Part shown: positions 1 through 9,074 of the stretch, piece by piece
Layout: each line of letters opens with the position of its first letter
Position numbering within the stretch: the first letter of the stretch is position 1
From: CAXXOK01 sp963663285
GTDB lineage: Bacteria; Bacillota; Clostridia; Christensenellales; Aristaeellaceae
DNA: 64,000 nucleotides
Direction: 5' to 3'
Assembly: GCA_963663285.2 (NCBI GenBank)
Contig: CAXXNI010000002.1
Span: 1,240,001 to 1,304,000 of the forward strand
Notes under the pieces: model-generated
What the model was told of the DNA's origin: nothing
Seen by the model: only the letters and a program-made list of their open reading frames with translations
Database searches by the model: none
Translations under genes and position numbers: made by a program

Positions 1-3000
1 ACAACTTTCCCTACGGATTTATCATTGGAGTTTCTAATCACCTCGACGATAACACCTTCATACGGCGGCTCGCCCTCATCGTAAACGCCGTTGTAGTTCA
101 TATCCAAAAATGCGATACCGGTGATTGCGGCCCGCTCAATTAATCCAACATTCATGCTGATTACGTCTTCTGCGCCATTGACAGAGAAGTCACGCGATGC
201 GCTTGTGCCATCCGTCGTAAATACAGACCGGTTGTCTCCACCGCTCTTTGTATAGCGCGCAAACAGATAGCCTTCCGGGAGTTCTGCAGTCAGTTCATAT
301 TTATCGTCACGCAACAACGGGAATACATACACGCCTGTATCATCCGTTGTAATTTGGTATGTATTTCCCGTTTTGCTCCCCGAAAGCGTCAAAAGAACAC
401 CAGCGACGCCAGGCTCATCTTCCGAAATCAGTCCGTCGTTATTCGTATCCAGCCATACCCGTCCGGAGAAGGAACCTACTTTGATCGCCGCAACTCCCGC
501 GGCAGCCGTTTCCCCGGATTGTACCGTTATCACACTGGAAACTGCCGTTTGGTCGTCGGTATCCCCTATGCAGCTGTTACGGGCGCTGAGCTTATCGGAT
601 ACGGTCGTAAACAGGTAGGAATCCGGCAGTGTTACGCGCAACACATAACTGCCTGGAGGGAGTGCTGTTAAAGCCGCAATGCCTTCAGCATCGGTTACCG
701 CTTCGGCGAGTGCTTCGCCTGCCGGGTCCTCCGCCGCTACGGCTTGCACTGTTATACCCGCGATTGCACGCTCATAATCGCCGCGCATCCCGTTTTCATT
801 ATTGTCAAAAAATACCGTTACTTCAATCCGGGCAGACTGGCAAAGCGCGATGTCTGTTTTGTCAGCCAGATTTTCGCCGTTGGCAACGTTGAGTTCCACG
901 CTGGTGCGGACTGCGGACGTTCCAAGGGTTTGGGTGCTGCCGCCTACCGCTGCTACGTATAAATCGCTTTCGACGTAGGAAACGACACGGTATGTACCTG
1001 CCGAAAGATCAGCAAAGGTATACTGCCCATATTCATTGGTAACCGTATCTCCAACATCCGACCATGCGCCGTCCTGTTTCTTTTGCAAGGCTACAGGTAC
1101 GCCGCTCATTAACTGTTCTTTGCCGGTGTAAGTCAGGCTGCCATTATCGTCCAAATAAGCAACACCGGCAATGCTGGTCATCGCCACATACTCCACATCC
1201 GGCAATGTATAGCTTTCTCCGGCAGCAACGCTAATGGTAAGCCAGATCATATCTCCTTGCTCAGACACGCTCCATGCGGAATCAGCCAGCAGAGTTTCGC
1301 CGGCAATAAGCGGTGCATACACCGTATAGTCCCCAGCAGGCAGGCAGGCAAAGGTAAAGCCGCCGTTCACATCCGTCGCTGCTGAACTCTGCATATTTAC
1401 CGATGCAATCGCGATGTTTTTGCCTGCGCCTAATGAATTGATTACGCCGGTTATCGTTGCGGTATGCACCATAGCAATCTTATCTGTTTTAACTTTGCCG
1501 CCTGCAAGCATGTAGGTCGCCGTGTATGGGTTTTGCGGCTCGACGCTTTCCCCGTTCACAGCAACAACCGCCTGATTCTCCGGCAGTTGCAGATTTACAT
1601 AATAAGTTCCGGCCGAAAGCCCGGCAAAGGTATAAGCGCCATTCTCATCCGTAAGGGTGGATAGCGTTGCGCCGCTCTCGCCGGTAAGTGTGATGGTCAC
1701 GTTTGCGGCGGGTGCATCGTCCAGCGTTATAGCCCCCGTAACAGAACTGAGCAATGTAGCGGTCAGGTTCAGGCTCTGGTTTTCGCCGTACGCCAAGGCC
1801 AGATTGCGTACGATAAAACCGTTTGCTTCTTCCGAAACGCCCACCTGCGCTTGCAGGGTAGCTTCTACGCCGTCCGCAAGCGTTATCAATACATCATACG
1901 TATCCGATTGCAGTGCGCTGAACGTATAGACGCCGTTTTGATTGGTCTTTGCGGTTCGCACCACATTCCCATTTTGCAGAAGCTGTAGTGTAACGTCCGA
2001 AAGTGTAGTGCCATCCTGTGTGGCAATCTGCCCGCTCAGTCCGCTGAGGCGGCTGAAGACAATCGCATAATTGCTTTGCGGTAAAGCAAGGTTTTCAACC
2101 GTTTCAAACCCTTGCGTCTTTGCGGTTTGTCCCATCGTATTCGCCGGCAGCAAAGCAGTAAGGGTTGCTACTTGCGGTATTGCGTCCCCGGTAACAGTAA
2201 ATACGCCGCTTTCATCCGTAAAGGCAGCATAAATGGTATTGGTATCAGGTATTGCCAGCAAGATGCATAATTGAGCCAACTCTTCAGTGGATTCACCCGT
2301 CTGTTCGGCTATCGTGCCGGAGAGCAATATTTGCATCCCGCCGGATACCACGCCGGTATCCAGCATTTCAGGCAAGAACACATCCTGCACCGCATAGCGG
2401 CCGTTTTGTATCCGCAGCCATGTATCCAACATCGGCGCACCCGAATGCTCTTTCACATCAAGCAAGTAACCCTCCGGGTTATCCAGCGTTTGGGGCAGGG
2501 ATTGCGGGTCGTATATCCACATCGTTATGCCTTCAACTGTGCCCGCTTCCACCGGAATAACCAAACCGTCCTCTGCCAATACATCTGACATAAAAACAAC
2601 AGTATCGGCATCCTCACTGCGGAGCAGGGTTGCGCCTTGCGGCAGCATCGAGGCATTTGTTCTGGCACCCAGCGGCAGTTCCGCCGCCATCGCAAACGTA
2701 TCTTCCCAGCTTAGCGCCCCGGCGGCACTAATCACAACCGCTTGCGTTCCATCCACAAGCACCTGTGCATCGGCGGTAAACGCCAGCCTGATTTTCCCAT
2801 CCGGTATTGTCAACGTTGCCGATACCGGATCAATATTACTGGATGCGGTAACATCACTGCCACCGTCCGTACTGGAGTATTGATAGGTATACGTTACCCC
2901 GGTTGAGAGCGTCGCTGTTGCAGCTGTACGTTCGTTTGCTCCGGCAACAGCGGTGTCACAGCGCAGTTTCAGGGTAATGGTACCGGCGTTGAACCCGACA

Positions 3001-4121
3001 GGCATATCCGTTTCGCCGTTTTCATTTAAATAAGTAATCTTTACGCCTCGGGCTCCAGTAAGGCTTACTGTAACACCCTGCGCGCAACGCACGGCATCCC
3101 CCAAAGGTTCGCCGTCCGCATCCAAGCCCTGCACTTCGCACTGCAGCGAGCTTTGTGTGCTGGATAGCGTAACCTGCTCAGCATAAACCGCCTGTTTACC
3201 GTTTATCTGTTCGCCATCCACAGCAAACAGATCTGCAGGTGTTACCGTTACCGTATAATCCTTCAGGGGTAGCGTATTCTGCCCGTCGCACAAGCCGGAA
3301 ACCGCAAGTGTCGTATAAAACGCATCCCCCTGATGGGTAAACGCGTTTGCCGATAGAGTCAGGTTGCCGATTTGTCCATTTTCCACCGGTGCAGCAGCAT
3401 TGGACACTGTAACGGTTGTTATGTTTTCTGTGCTGCCAAAATAGGTATTGATAGGGAACGAAATGGGATCATCCAAAAGCATTGTTCCGTCCGGCGCACG
3501 CATTTGCACCAGCTGGTAAGTGCCGTTGGGTAAAGCCTGCACAGCCGTATATGTACCGCCTTCCCCAACCGAGAAGCTAAGCACCATATTGCTTTGCGCG
3601 TCCAGCACCACATATTCAGCGCCACTCAGTGATTCGCCGGTTGCGCTGGAAACATTCACCACCGAGAAAAAGCCGCTTTGCGCATATGCAAAAACGGTTT
3701 TCTGGTTTTCCTCGCCCGGTTGAACCGTCAGTGTAATAGGACTTTGAAACGAATATCCCTCCGGCACATCCTCCGCAACGGGAATCAGCTGCACTTCGGT
3801 AACATTTTCCGCAACGGTAAAGGTGTCGGTTTCCCCCGCTGCCAACTGCTCCTCATCCGGGTTTGCCGTAATGCGGCCGATCACCGTACCGTTCACCGAA
3901 ACATCAAACCGTGCGGTAAGCGGTATTGTCTGCCATGTGTCGACATAGGCTGCCGTATCGCCCATGACCGAAACGGTGACTCTGGTTTCCGCCTGTGCGT
4001 GTGCCACGGTGAAAAAGCCGACAGCAACACAAGCTGCCAGCATAAGTACAAACAGCATTTTCCTCAATGCCCAAAAGCGTTGATTACGGTTCCTTCCGGG
4101 GTCTGTCGCGGTGAATATCAT
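1..4121 (-). CDS. Large secreted SdrD/Cna-B-like repeat surface protein (3' end beyond window)
   Basis: An open frame without stop runs from 4121 to the left edge (about 1,373 codons), so the C-terminus and any cell-wall anchor are not visible. A signal peptide follows a basic stretch of about 23 residues (core LFVLMLAACVAVGFF, then AHA-QA). Residues ~144-228 resemble a Cna-B/SpaA-like domain (SGAEYVVLD, GTYQLVQMRAPDG). Carboxypeptidase-regulatory-like domains lie near 693-748, 793-848 and 888-938 (NGVYTFSAL, NGAYTFAGLSAGTY). SdrD-B-like repeats follow near 981-1049, 1096-1174, 1214-1296 and 1327 to the edge (VWLDTNNDGLISEDEPGVAG). These folds make extended stalks in surface adhesins; ligand unknown. 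The start at 4121 has GGAGG 11 bases upstream. An in-frame ATG at 4175 overlaps the putative -10 box, so it is probably not transcribed. Confidence 0.85.
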   Translation of the reverse strand, partial: MIFTATDPGRNRNQRFWALRKMLFVLMLAACVAVGFFTVAHAQAETRVTVSVMGDTAAYVDTWQTIPLTARFDVSVNGTVIGRITANPDEEQLAAGETDTFTVAENVTEVQLIPVAEDVPEGYSFQSPITLTVQPGEENQKTVFAYAQSGFFSVVNVSSATGESLSGAEYVVLDAQSNMVLSFSVGEGGTYTAVQALPNGTYQLVQMRAPDGTMLLDDPISFPINTYFGSTENITTVTVSNAAAPVENGQIGNLTLSANAFTHQGDAFYTTLAVSGLCDGQNTLPLKDYTVTVTPADLFAVDGEQINGKQAVYAEQVTLSSTQSSLQCEVQGLDADGEPLGDAVRCAQGVTVSLTGARGVKITYLNENGETDMPVGFNAGTITLKLRCDTAVAGANERTAATATLSTGVTYTYQYSSTDGGSDVTASSNIDPVSATLTIPDGKIRLAFTADAQVLVDGTQAVVISAAGALSWEDTFAMAAELPLGARTNASMLPQGATLLRSEDADTVVFMSDVLAEDGLVIPVEAGTVEGITMWIYDPQSLPQTLDNPEGYLLDVKEHSGAPMLDTWLRIQNGRYAVQDVFLPEMLDTGVVSGGMQILLSGTIAEQTGESTEELAQLCILLAIPDTNTIYAAFTDESGVFTVTGDAIPQVATLTALLPANTMGQTAKTQGFETVENLALPQSNYAIVFSRLSGLSGQIATQDGTTLSDVTLQLLQNGNVVRTAKTNQNGVYTFSALQSDTYDVLITLADGVEATLQAQVGVSEEANGFIVRNLALAYGENQSLNLTATLLSSVTGAITLDDAPAANVTITLTGESGATLSTLTDENGAYTFAGLSAGTYYVNLQLPENQAVVAVNGESVEPQNPYTATYMLAGGKVKTDKIAMVHTATITGVINSLGAGKNIAIASVNMQSSAATDVNGGFTFACLPAGDYTVYAPLIAGETLLADSAWSVSEQGDMIWLTISVAAGESYTLPDVEYVAMTSIAGVAYLDDNGSLTYTGKEQLMSGVPVALQKKQDGAWSDVGDTVTNEYGQYTFADLSAGTYRVVSYVESDLYVAAVGGSTQTLGTSAVRTSVELNVANGENLADKTDIALCQSARIEVTVFFDNNENGMRGDYERAIAGITVQAVAAEDPAGEALAEAVTDAEGIAALTALPPGSYVLRVTLPDSYLFTTVSDKLSARNSCIGDTDDQTAVSSVITVQSGETAAAGVAAIKVGSFSGRVWLDTNNDGLISEDEPGVAGVLLTLSGSKTGNTYQITTDDTGVYVFPLLRDDKYELTAELPEGYLFARYTKSGGDNRSVFTTDGTSASRDFSVNGAEDVISMNVGLIERAAITGIAFLDMNYNGVYDEGEPPYEGVIVEVIRNSNDKSVGKV

Positions 4122-4173
4122 CCGGCGCTTCGCCTCCGATGTTTTTGCATTAATAAATATCAAGCCAAGTTTC

Positions 4174-4203
4174 ATAGTAAATCAACGCAACGCGCTTTGT
4201 CAA
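4174..4203 (-). promoter_or_regulatory. Sigma-A-type promoter of the left-edge surface protein
   Basis: On the minus strand, TTGACA (4198-4203) and TACTAT (4174-4179) are separated by 18 bases. The predicted transcript starts near 4167, below the ATG at 4175, which supports translation from 4121. Confidence 0.6.
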
Positions 4204-4310
4204 CCGGGATAAATAAGTTTTGACGAACGTTACAAACCTGGTGTTTTACATGGAAAAGCATGGAAAACATGAACAAATCGTGAAACATACTGCAAAACCG
4301 CCCAACAGCG

Positions 4311-4338
4311 TTGACGCAAGGCACACAAATGGTATAAT
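4311..4338 (+). promoter_or_regulatory. Sigma-A-type promoter of the degV gene
   Basis: TTGACG (4311-4316), a 16-base spacer and TATAAT (4333-4338) lie about 45 bases before the degV start. Confidence 0.7.
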
Positions 4339-4383
4339 AAGGTCAGTGGATAGAATATCCATACAGCAGAGGGGGCAAACACG

Positions 4384-5241
4384 ATGGCAGAAGGACGGAA
4401 AACGGTAATTATAACGGATTCCTCCTGTGACCTGAGCGACGAGCAATTAGCGCAACATCACATCCGCATGATTTCACTTCGAATCGTATGCCAAAATCAG
4501 GAATACCGCGACCGGGTGGAGTTGAGCGAAGATCAACTATATGAAATGCTGAAGGTTGAACTGCCAAAAACCAGTCTGCCTTTGCCGGACGACGTAAGCC
4601 GCCTGTACGAGGAACTGGCAGACGATGGCGTAACTGATGTTATACACGTTTGTATCTCTTCCGGACTCAGCGGAACATTTAATATGGTACGTATGCTTTC
4701 GGAGGATTTCGCGGATCGCATGAACATTCGCGTTGTGGATTCTCTCACACTTTCCACGGGGCTTGGCGCTATGGTGCTTGCGGTTGCCGAATCGCTGGAA
4801 GCGGGCGACAACCCGGAAACCGCCATTGAGAAAGCGCAAAAGGTACGTTCTTCGCAGTTGGGCATGTTTGTCATCCGCACACTGGAATACCTGCGCAAAG
4901 GCGGACGTATCGGATTGGTTGAAGGCGTTGTGGGCAACCTGTTACAAATTAAACCCATCATATTTATTAACGATGACGGCGTATACCAAACGCTGGCAAA
5001 AGCACGTGGCTATAAGGCGGCCATTGAAACCATGGCGCATGAAGCCGCCAAAAAGTTTGGCAAATCCCGCATCAACCTTTCCGTGGTTCACGGACAAGCG
5101 TATGAAGATGCGTTAAAACTGGTCGATAAACTAAAAGAAACATTGAATATCGCTTCCTGTTTTATCCGTCCGGTCAGCCCGGTTCTGGCTATTCACACCG
5201 GTCCGGGGCTGCTGGGGATTGTCGCAAACCTGGCGGACTAA
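4384..5241 (+). CDS. DegV family fatty-acid-binding protein
   Basis: This 285-residue protein has the usual DegV/FakB length and landmarks: ITDSSCDLS near the N-terminus, ISSGLSGTF near residue 96 and HTGPGLLGI near the C-terminus. Characterised family members (FakB) are cytoplasmic proteins that bind a fatty acid and present it to the FakA kinase for phospholipid synthesis. No fakA partner lies next to it, so substrate and partner are inferred from the family. It has its own promoter, an AGAGGGGG ribosome site ten bases before the ATG, and its own terminator, so it is probably monocistronic. Confidence 0.92.
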   Translation: MAEGRKTVIITDSSCDLSDEQLAQHHIRMISLRIVCQNQEYRDRVELSEDQLYEMLKVELPKTSLPLPDDVSRLYEELADDGVTDVIHVCISSGLSGTFNMVRMLSEDFADRMNIRVVDSLTLSTGLGAMVLAVAESLEAGDNPETAIEKAQKVRSSQLGMFVIRTLEYLRKGGRIGLVEGVVGNLLQIKPIIFINDDGVYQTLAKARGYKAAIETMAHEAAKKFGKSRINLSVVHGQAYEDALKLVDKLKETLNIASCFIRPVSPVLAIHTGPGLLGIVANLAD

Positions 5242-5260
5242 CACACAAATTGTATATTTA

Positions 5261-5291
5261 AAGAACCGGCACTGCTGTCGGTTCTTTTTTT
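5261..5291 (+). terminator. Rho-independent terminator after degV
   Basis: AAGAACCG pairs with CGGTTCTT around a ten-base loop, followed by a run of seven or more T residues. Confidence 0.85.
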
Positions 5292-5427
5292 GATTCTTTC
5301 TGTCAATTACGCACGTATCCCCGTTTGGAAGCCTTCGCATGCATGTATACGCGCTTTGCTTCCGCCCGAATATACCATTAAAGAATTTCACGCTCTTTAC
5401 AATCCCGAATATTCCATCCGGTGCTCT

Positions 5428-6321
5428 TTACTCAACCATGTAATTCACCAGCCGGCCCACTGCTGTTCCGCCGGAAAGCGTCACCTCAACACAACAGCTG
5501 GCTTGATTGGTAATGTAAACATCAGCGCCAACATCCCAAAGCCGCTTCATAACTTTTGGGTCCGGCGTATCGTCATCCTCTGCAGGATCGGTAGAGATCA
5601 CCGCGAGTTGCGGCCTTACGGTATAAACAAACGGTTCACTACTTGCATCACCGGCGCCGTGGTGCCCAACTTTAAGCACCTCGGCTGCCTGTATCACCCC
5701 GGCGGCCAGCAGCTCGCTTTCTTCCTGCACCTCCATATCCGCACTCAGAAGCATGTCGCCTTGCGGGGTTACCAACCGCAGCACAAGCGAGTTGTTGTTC
5801 TCCTCCTGTTGATCCAGCGATATCGGCCCCAAAACTTTAAACGCGATATCCTCCTGAACGTTTACTACATCCCCGGCATACAGCCAGGTAAGCTCCACGT
5901 TATATTTTTCGGATAATTTCGTAACCGGATGGTCCTCCGCCGTGTATACCGAATAAGCGGGGGCATAAAGCTGTGCAACTGTAATATCGCTCTTTAACAG
6001 CGTTTTCAGGCCCCCCACATGGTCCTTGTCTGTATGGGTAATCACGACTCCGTCCAAATTCGCCACCTGATAGTATGCCAGCGCCCGCAGCATAGCATCC
6101 GCGCTTTCTTTGGTGCCGGTATCTATTAAATAGTACTTATCTCCCAGACAATACAACGAAGCGTCTGCTTTACCAACATTGAAAAACATCGCCTGCACCG
6201 TCGCCTGCCGCGGTTCATTACCTGTCTGCGTTTCAGCGCGGGCACGAAAGGAAAAAGGCAGTGCAGCGCTGACCGCACACATGAAAACAGAGAGCGCCAA
6301 CGCTTCAAAACGCCTTGGCAT
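5428..6321 (-). CDS. Exported ComEC/Rec2-type metallo-beta-lactamase-fold hydrolase
   Basis: The 297-residue protein starts with a basic n-region and hydrophobic segment (ALALSVFMCAVSAALPF) ending in ARA-E, so it is probably exported. The body is a metallo-beta-lactamase fold of the ComEC C-terminal type: FNVGKADASL, YYLIDTG, the metal site HTDKDHVGG (H96, D98, D100, H101), then VGHHGAGDAS and VISTDP later. Stand-alone relatives of the ComEC domain are common in Firmicutes; substrates are mostly unknown, with nucleic acid or phosphoesters suspected. The ATG at 6321 has GAGGAGG nine bases upstream. A longer start at TTG 6339 would sit inside that ribosome site and is rejected. It is divergent from uppP and convergent with degV. 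Confidence 0.85.
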   Translation of the reverse strand: MPRRFEALALSVFMCAVSAALPFSFRARAETQTGNEPRQATVQAMFFNVGKADASLYCLGDKYYLIDTGTKESADAMLRALAYYQVANLDGVVITHTDKDHVGGLKTLLKSDITVAQLYAPAYSVYTAEDHPVTKLSEKYNVELTWLYAGDVVNVQEDIAFKVLGPISLDQQEENNNSLVLRLVTPQGDMLLSADMEVQEESELLAAGVIQAAEVLKVGHHGAGDASSEPFVYTVRPQLAVISTDPAEDDDTPDPKVMKRLWDVGADVYITNQASCCVEVTLSGGTAVGRLVNYMVE

Positions 6322-6371
6322 ATATGCACGCCTCCTCAAGTCGTTGTAATCTTATGCCCGGCAATCCATAC

Positions 6372-6400
6372 GTGACAGCCCGGCGGTTAAGGTGTATACT
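6372..6400 (+). promoter_or_regulatory. Probable promoter of uppP
   Basis: GTGACA (6372-6377), a 17-base spacer and TATACT (6395-6400) precede the uppP start by about 35 bases. Confidence 0.55.
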
Positions 6401-6435
6401 GTGTCAGTTGAAAAACAGGAAAGGAATAAAGCATC

Positions 6436-7293
6436 ATGAGTATCATTCAAGCCGCATTCCTCGGACTGGTACAAGGCTTAGCCGAATTTCTCCCCATCTC
6501 TTCCAGCGGGCACCTGAACTTGTTTCAAGCATTGTTTCAGGTAGACCTGCAAAACCAGTTGCTGTTTAATATTCTGCTGCATATGGGTACGTTGGTCGCG
6601 GTCCTTGCGGTTTTCTGGCGGGATTGGCTCCATATGATTCTTCATCCCATCAAGGATAGAACGCTGCTGCTGTTAATTGTCGCTTCCCTACCGGCGCTGG
6701 TTGCCAAGGTTTTGTTTGGCGATCAACTGGACTATCTGGAAACACATAATATTCTGCTTGGCGTATGCTTCCTGTTTACAGGTCTTTTACTGCTGCTTAC
6801 GCAATGGCTTTCCGCTGTAAACCAACGCAAACAGGCAGAAAACAATACAACCGGCCCGGTGAACGCAATTATTATGGGTTGTTTGCAGGCGCTTGCCATG
6901 CTACCGGGCGTTAGCCGCAGCGGCGCAACTTTATTTGGCGGTGTCGCCACCAAGCTGGATCGTAAAACCGCAGCAAAATTCAGCTTTATGATGAGCATGC
7001 CTGCGATTGTCGCAAGTTTTCTGAGCGAAGGGTACAGCGCAGTGAAAACTGGCTCGCTGGCCCAAAACAACGATTGGATCGCCATCCTGATCGGCGTTGT
7101 GGTTGCCGCGGTAAGCGGTTATTTGGCGATACGGTACATGCTGCGCGTTATCGCAAGCATATCGCTGAACTGGTTTGCGCTATATGTTACACTGCTTGGC
7201 ATTGCGGTAATCGTGCTGCAAAGCACCGGAGTCATCGCCGATGCACCTGCTGCGCTGGATGCCGCTGCCCGCAGCATAAAGGCTTTATTCTAA
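6436..7293 (+). CDS. uppP: Undecaprenyl-diphosphatase (UppP/BacA)
   Basis: This 285-residue polytopic membrane protein carries both family signatures: the N-terminal block GLVQGLAEFLPISSSGHL (residues ~10-27) with the catalytic glutamate, and LPGVSRSGATLFGG near residue 157. UppP dephosphorylates undecaprenyl pyrophosphate at the outer membrane face, recycling the lipid carrier for peptidoglycan and wall polysaccharides; overexpression in other bacteria gives bacitracin tolerance. It starts after an AGGAAAGG ribosome site, has its own promoter and ends before a strong terminator, so it is probably monocistronic. Confidence 0.96.
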   Translation: MSIIQAAFLGLVQGLAEFLPISSSGHLNLFQALFQVDLQNQLLFNILLHMGTLVAVLAVFWRDWLHMILHPIKDRTLLLLIVASLPALVAKVLFGDQLDYLETHNILLGVCFLFTGLLLLLTQWLSAVNQRKQAENNTTGPVNAIIMGCLQALAMLPGVSRSGATLFGGVATKLDRKTAAKFSFMMSMPAIVASFLSEGYSAVKTGSLAQNNDWIAILIGVVVAAVSGYLAIRYMLRVIASISLNWFALYVTLLGIAVIVLQSTGVIADAPAALDAAARSIKALF

Positions 7294-7322
7294 CTGCACA
7301 GCTTCTTACCGCTCCATATTTC

Positions 7323-7351
7323 AACCGCCTCCAAGTGGAGGCGGTTTGTTT
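7323..7351. terminator. Bidirectional terminator between uppP and the flavoprotein gene
   Basis: AACCGCCTCC pairs perfectly with GGAGGCGGTT around a four-base loop. A T-rich tail follows on the plus strand, and the hairpin lies just past the stop of the convergent gene. Confidence 0.8.
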
Positions 7352-7353
7352 GT

Positions 7354-7980
7354 TCAGCGGATAAAATCCGTTCTGCAACGCGGTGTTTCACCTTTGGGGA
7401 AAGTATCGCCATTCTTCTGTCCTGCCGCGACACAACGCATCAGCCAGGCAAGGTTACGCCCAAGATTGCGCACGACCTGTAAACCTTCCTCATCCTGTGG
7501 AGCCTGCATTGCGTTAGAGCCATGCACCATCGGCCAGTAATTGGAGGATACCACCGGCATGCCGCTAATCATGGGGTACTTGTAGAGCAGGTCAAGGCTA
7601 GCAGTGGTTCCGGCGCGTCTGGCTACAGCTATGCAAGCAGCCGGCTTACCCGCAAATGCTTTTTCCTCATTGCCAGCGCAGAACATCCGATCCAAAAAGG
7701 ATATCAGCGTGCCATTGGGCGAAGCGAAGTAAACAGGCGTGCCGATTACCAGCGCGTCCGCCTCCTCCATTTTCTCCAACGCCAGATTGACCTCGTCATT
7801 AAACGTTGGGCAGCGGCCATCACATTTGCCGCAAGCAATACAGCCGCGAATCGAACGGTGCCCTATGGTTAAAATTTCCGAAGAAATCTGCTCTTTCTCC
7901 AATATGGCTGCCATTTCATCCAATACACGCCGGGTGGTTCCATGCGGGTGTGGGCTGCCGTTGATCATCAACACCTTCAT
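7354..7980 (-). CDS. Iron-sulfur flavoprotein-like NAD(P)H-dependent FMN reductase
   Basis: The 208-residue protein begins with the flavodoxin-like FMN phosphate-binding loop INGSPHPHGTT. It continues with a tight cysteine cluster, C47-x2-C50-x2-C53-x3-C57 (CIACGKCDGRC), and the GTPVYFASPNG segment typical of NADPH-dependent FMN reductases. The cysteine spacing resembles that of iron-sulfur flavoproteins that bind a 4Fe-4S cluster, so an electron-transfer role in an anaerobe is plausible; the substrate is not evident. AAGGAGG precedes the ATG at 7980. The gene lies 30 bases downstream of the small lipoprotein gene and probably shares its transcript. Confidence 0.88.
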   Translation of the reverse strand: MKVLMINGSPHPHGTTRRVLDEMAAILEKEQISSEILTIGHRSIRGCIACGKCDGRCPTFNDEVNLALEKMEEADALVIGTPVYFASPNGTLISFLDRMFCAGNEEKAFAGKPAACIAVARRAGTTASLDLLYKYPMISGMPVVSSNYWPMVHGSNAMQAPQDEEGLQVVRNLGRNLAWLMRCVAAGQKNGDTFPKGETPRCRTDFIR

Positions 7981-8010
7981 GTAGTATCCTCCTTACCATT
8001 AAACAGCAAA

Positions 8011-8241
8011 TTATCCGTTATATCCCGGGGCTTGCGGATCCGGTGTCGGGGTTGATGTTGGTTCAACCACTGTTTGCTGCTCAGGTGTTACCTGTGCCTC
8101 TGTGGTCTGCGCCTGCTGTGTTGTGCCAACCGATTCGGGCGCCTGTTGCTGAAAACTATTATCGCTGTTGACAACCGTGCAACCCGCCAACATAAGTACA
8201 AGTGCAATACAAATAAGTGCTAATGCAGCTTTTTTCATCAT
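8011..8241 (-). CDS. Small Gln/Thr/Pro-rich lipoprotein
   Basis: This 76-residue protein has a lipoprotein signal peptide: two start methionines, KKAALALICIALVLM and the lipobox LAGC, with cysteine at residue ~21. The mature part is low-complexity and rich in Q, T, E and P (TTEAQVTPEQQ, TPTPDP), typical of a flexible tether and not an enzyme. Start 8241 is chosen for the GGAAGG site upstream; ATG 8238 is equally possible. A lipobox is present here, whereas the two ABC binding proteins of this window lack one. Function unknown. It is probably cotranscribed with the flavoprotein gene downstream. Confidence 0.75.
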   Translation of the reverse strand: MMKKAALALICIALVLMLAGCTVVNSDNSFQQQAPESVGTTQQAQTTEAQVTPEQQTVVEPTSTPTPDPQAPGYNG

Positions 8242-8290
8242 GATCCGCCTTCCCTTTACGCAATTCGCACCAGATTTCTGTGTCAGGGGT

Positions 8291-8296
8291 ATTATA
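8291..8296 (-). promoter_or_regulatory. Extended -10 element for the lipoprotein gene
   Basis: The minus strand reads TGGTATAAT, an extended -10 box about 50 bases upstream of the start. No good -35 is visible. Confidence 0.4.
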
Positions 8297-8317
8297 CCAT
8301 ATTTATCGGCGGTGTGC

Positions 8318-8346
8318 TTTACAATCTGCCGGTTGCTTGCTACAAT
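8318..8346 (+). promoter_or_regulatory. Sigma-A-type promoter of ppa
   Basis: TTTACA (8318-8323), a 17-base spacer and TACAAT (8341-8346) leave a leader of about 20 bases carrying AGGAGG. Confidence 0.65.
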
Positions 8347-8373
8347 AACCGTGAATAAGCTAGGAGGTCTGCT

Positions 8374-8907
8374 ATGAGCAATATTTGGCACGATATCTCC
8401 CCCGCACGAATTACCCCGTCGGATTTTATCGCGGTCGTAGAGATTGAAAAGGGCAGCAAAAAAAAGTATGAACTGGATAAGGAAACCGGGCACCTGATTC
8501 TGGATCGCATCCTTTACACCTCCACTCATTACCCCAGCAACTATGGGTTGATCCCCCGCACGTATGCGGATGATCAGGACCCGCTGGATGTGCTTATCGT
8601 TTGCAGCGAGGTTATTCAGCCGATGAGTATAGTACGCTGCTATCCCATCGGTGTATTAACCATGCTGGATCAAGGCCATTTGGACGAAAAAATTATCGCA
8701 ATTCCTTTTAAAGACCCAACATACAACGGTTACCATGATGTAAGCGAACTGCCTAAGCATATTTTTTCCGAGATGTCCCATTTCTTTTCCGTATACAAAA
8801 ACCTGGAGGGTAAAGAAACCGTCGTGGATGAGCTTCGCGGCGCATCGGAAGCGCAGGAAGTCATCCAAAAATGCTTAGACGCGTATGTAAATAAATTCTG
8901 CCGGTAA
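8374..8907 (+). CDS. ppa: Inorganic pyrophosphatase, family I
   Basis: This 177-residue cytoplasmic enzyme has family I length and motifs: EIEKGSKKKYELDKETG, HYPSNYGLIPRTYADD and the signature DDQDPLDVL with metal-binding aspartates, then HLDEKIIAIPFKDP. It hydrolyses pyrophosphate to two phosphates and so pulls biosynthetic reactions forward. Many clostridia use the family II enzyme or a membrane proton-pumping one, so a soluble family I enzyme is a useful marker. The start has TAGGAGG seven bases upstream. No terminator was seen after it. Confidence 0.95.
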   Translation: MSNIWHDISPARITPSDFIAVVEIEKGSKKKYELDKETGHLILDRILYTSTHYPSNYGLIPRTYADDQDPLDVLIVCSEVIQPMSIVRCYPIGVLTMLDQGHLDEKIIAIPFKDPTYNGYHDVSELPKHIFSEMSHFFSVYKNLEGKETVVDELRGASEAQEVIQKCLDAYVNKFCR

Positions 8908-8966
8908 AGAAGGTGAGGCGGTAAAAGCGTTGTCTCCCTTACGTTTGCAGTGTTTGAAACTAACGG

Positions 8967-8995
8967 TTGCATCCGGCAGGAAAACAGCGTAAAAT
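8967..8995 (+). promoter_or_regulatory. Promoter of the GNAT / YgjP-like / esterase cluster
   Basis: TTGCAT (8967-8972), a 17-base spacer and TAAAAT (8990-8995) precede the GNAT gene by about 80 bases. Confidence 0.55.
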
Positions 8996-9074
8996 AAGAC
9001 TGTTAATTACCTATTGACCAAACAGGAGGCGCAATTGCTGTTGCGTGTTTCCCCCTGAAAGGACGAACGCAAGT

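Noticed and set aside
4122..4175. Longer start (ATG 4175) for the left-edge surface protein
   Set aside because: The ATG lies within the likely -10 box, so it would not be transcribed. The start at 4121 has its own GGAGG and leads into the signal peptide.
4220..4408. Plus-strand 62-codon frame upstream of degV
   Set aside because: It overlaps the degV promoter and start and has no ribosome site.
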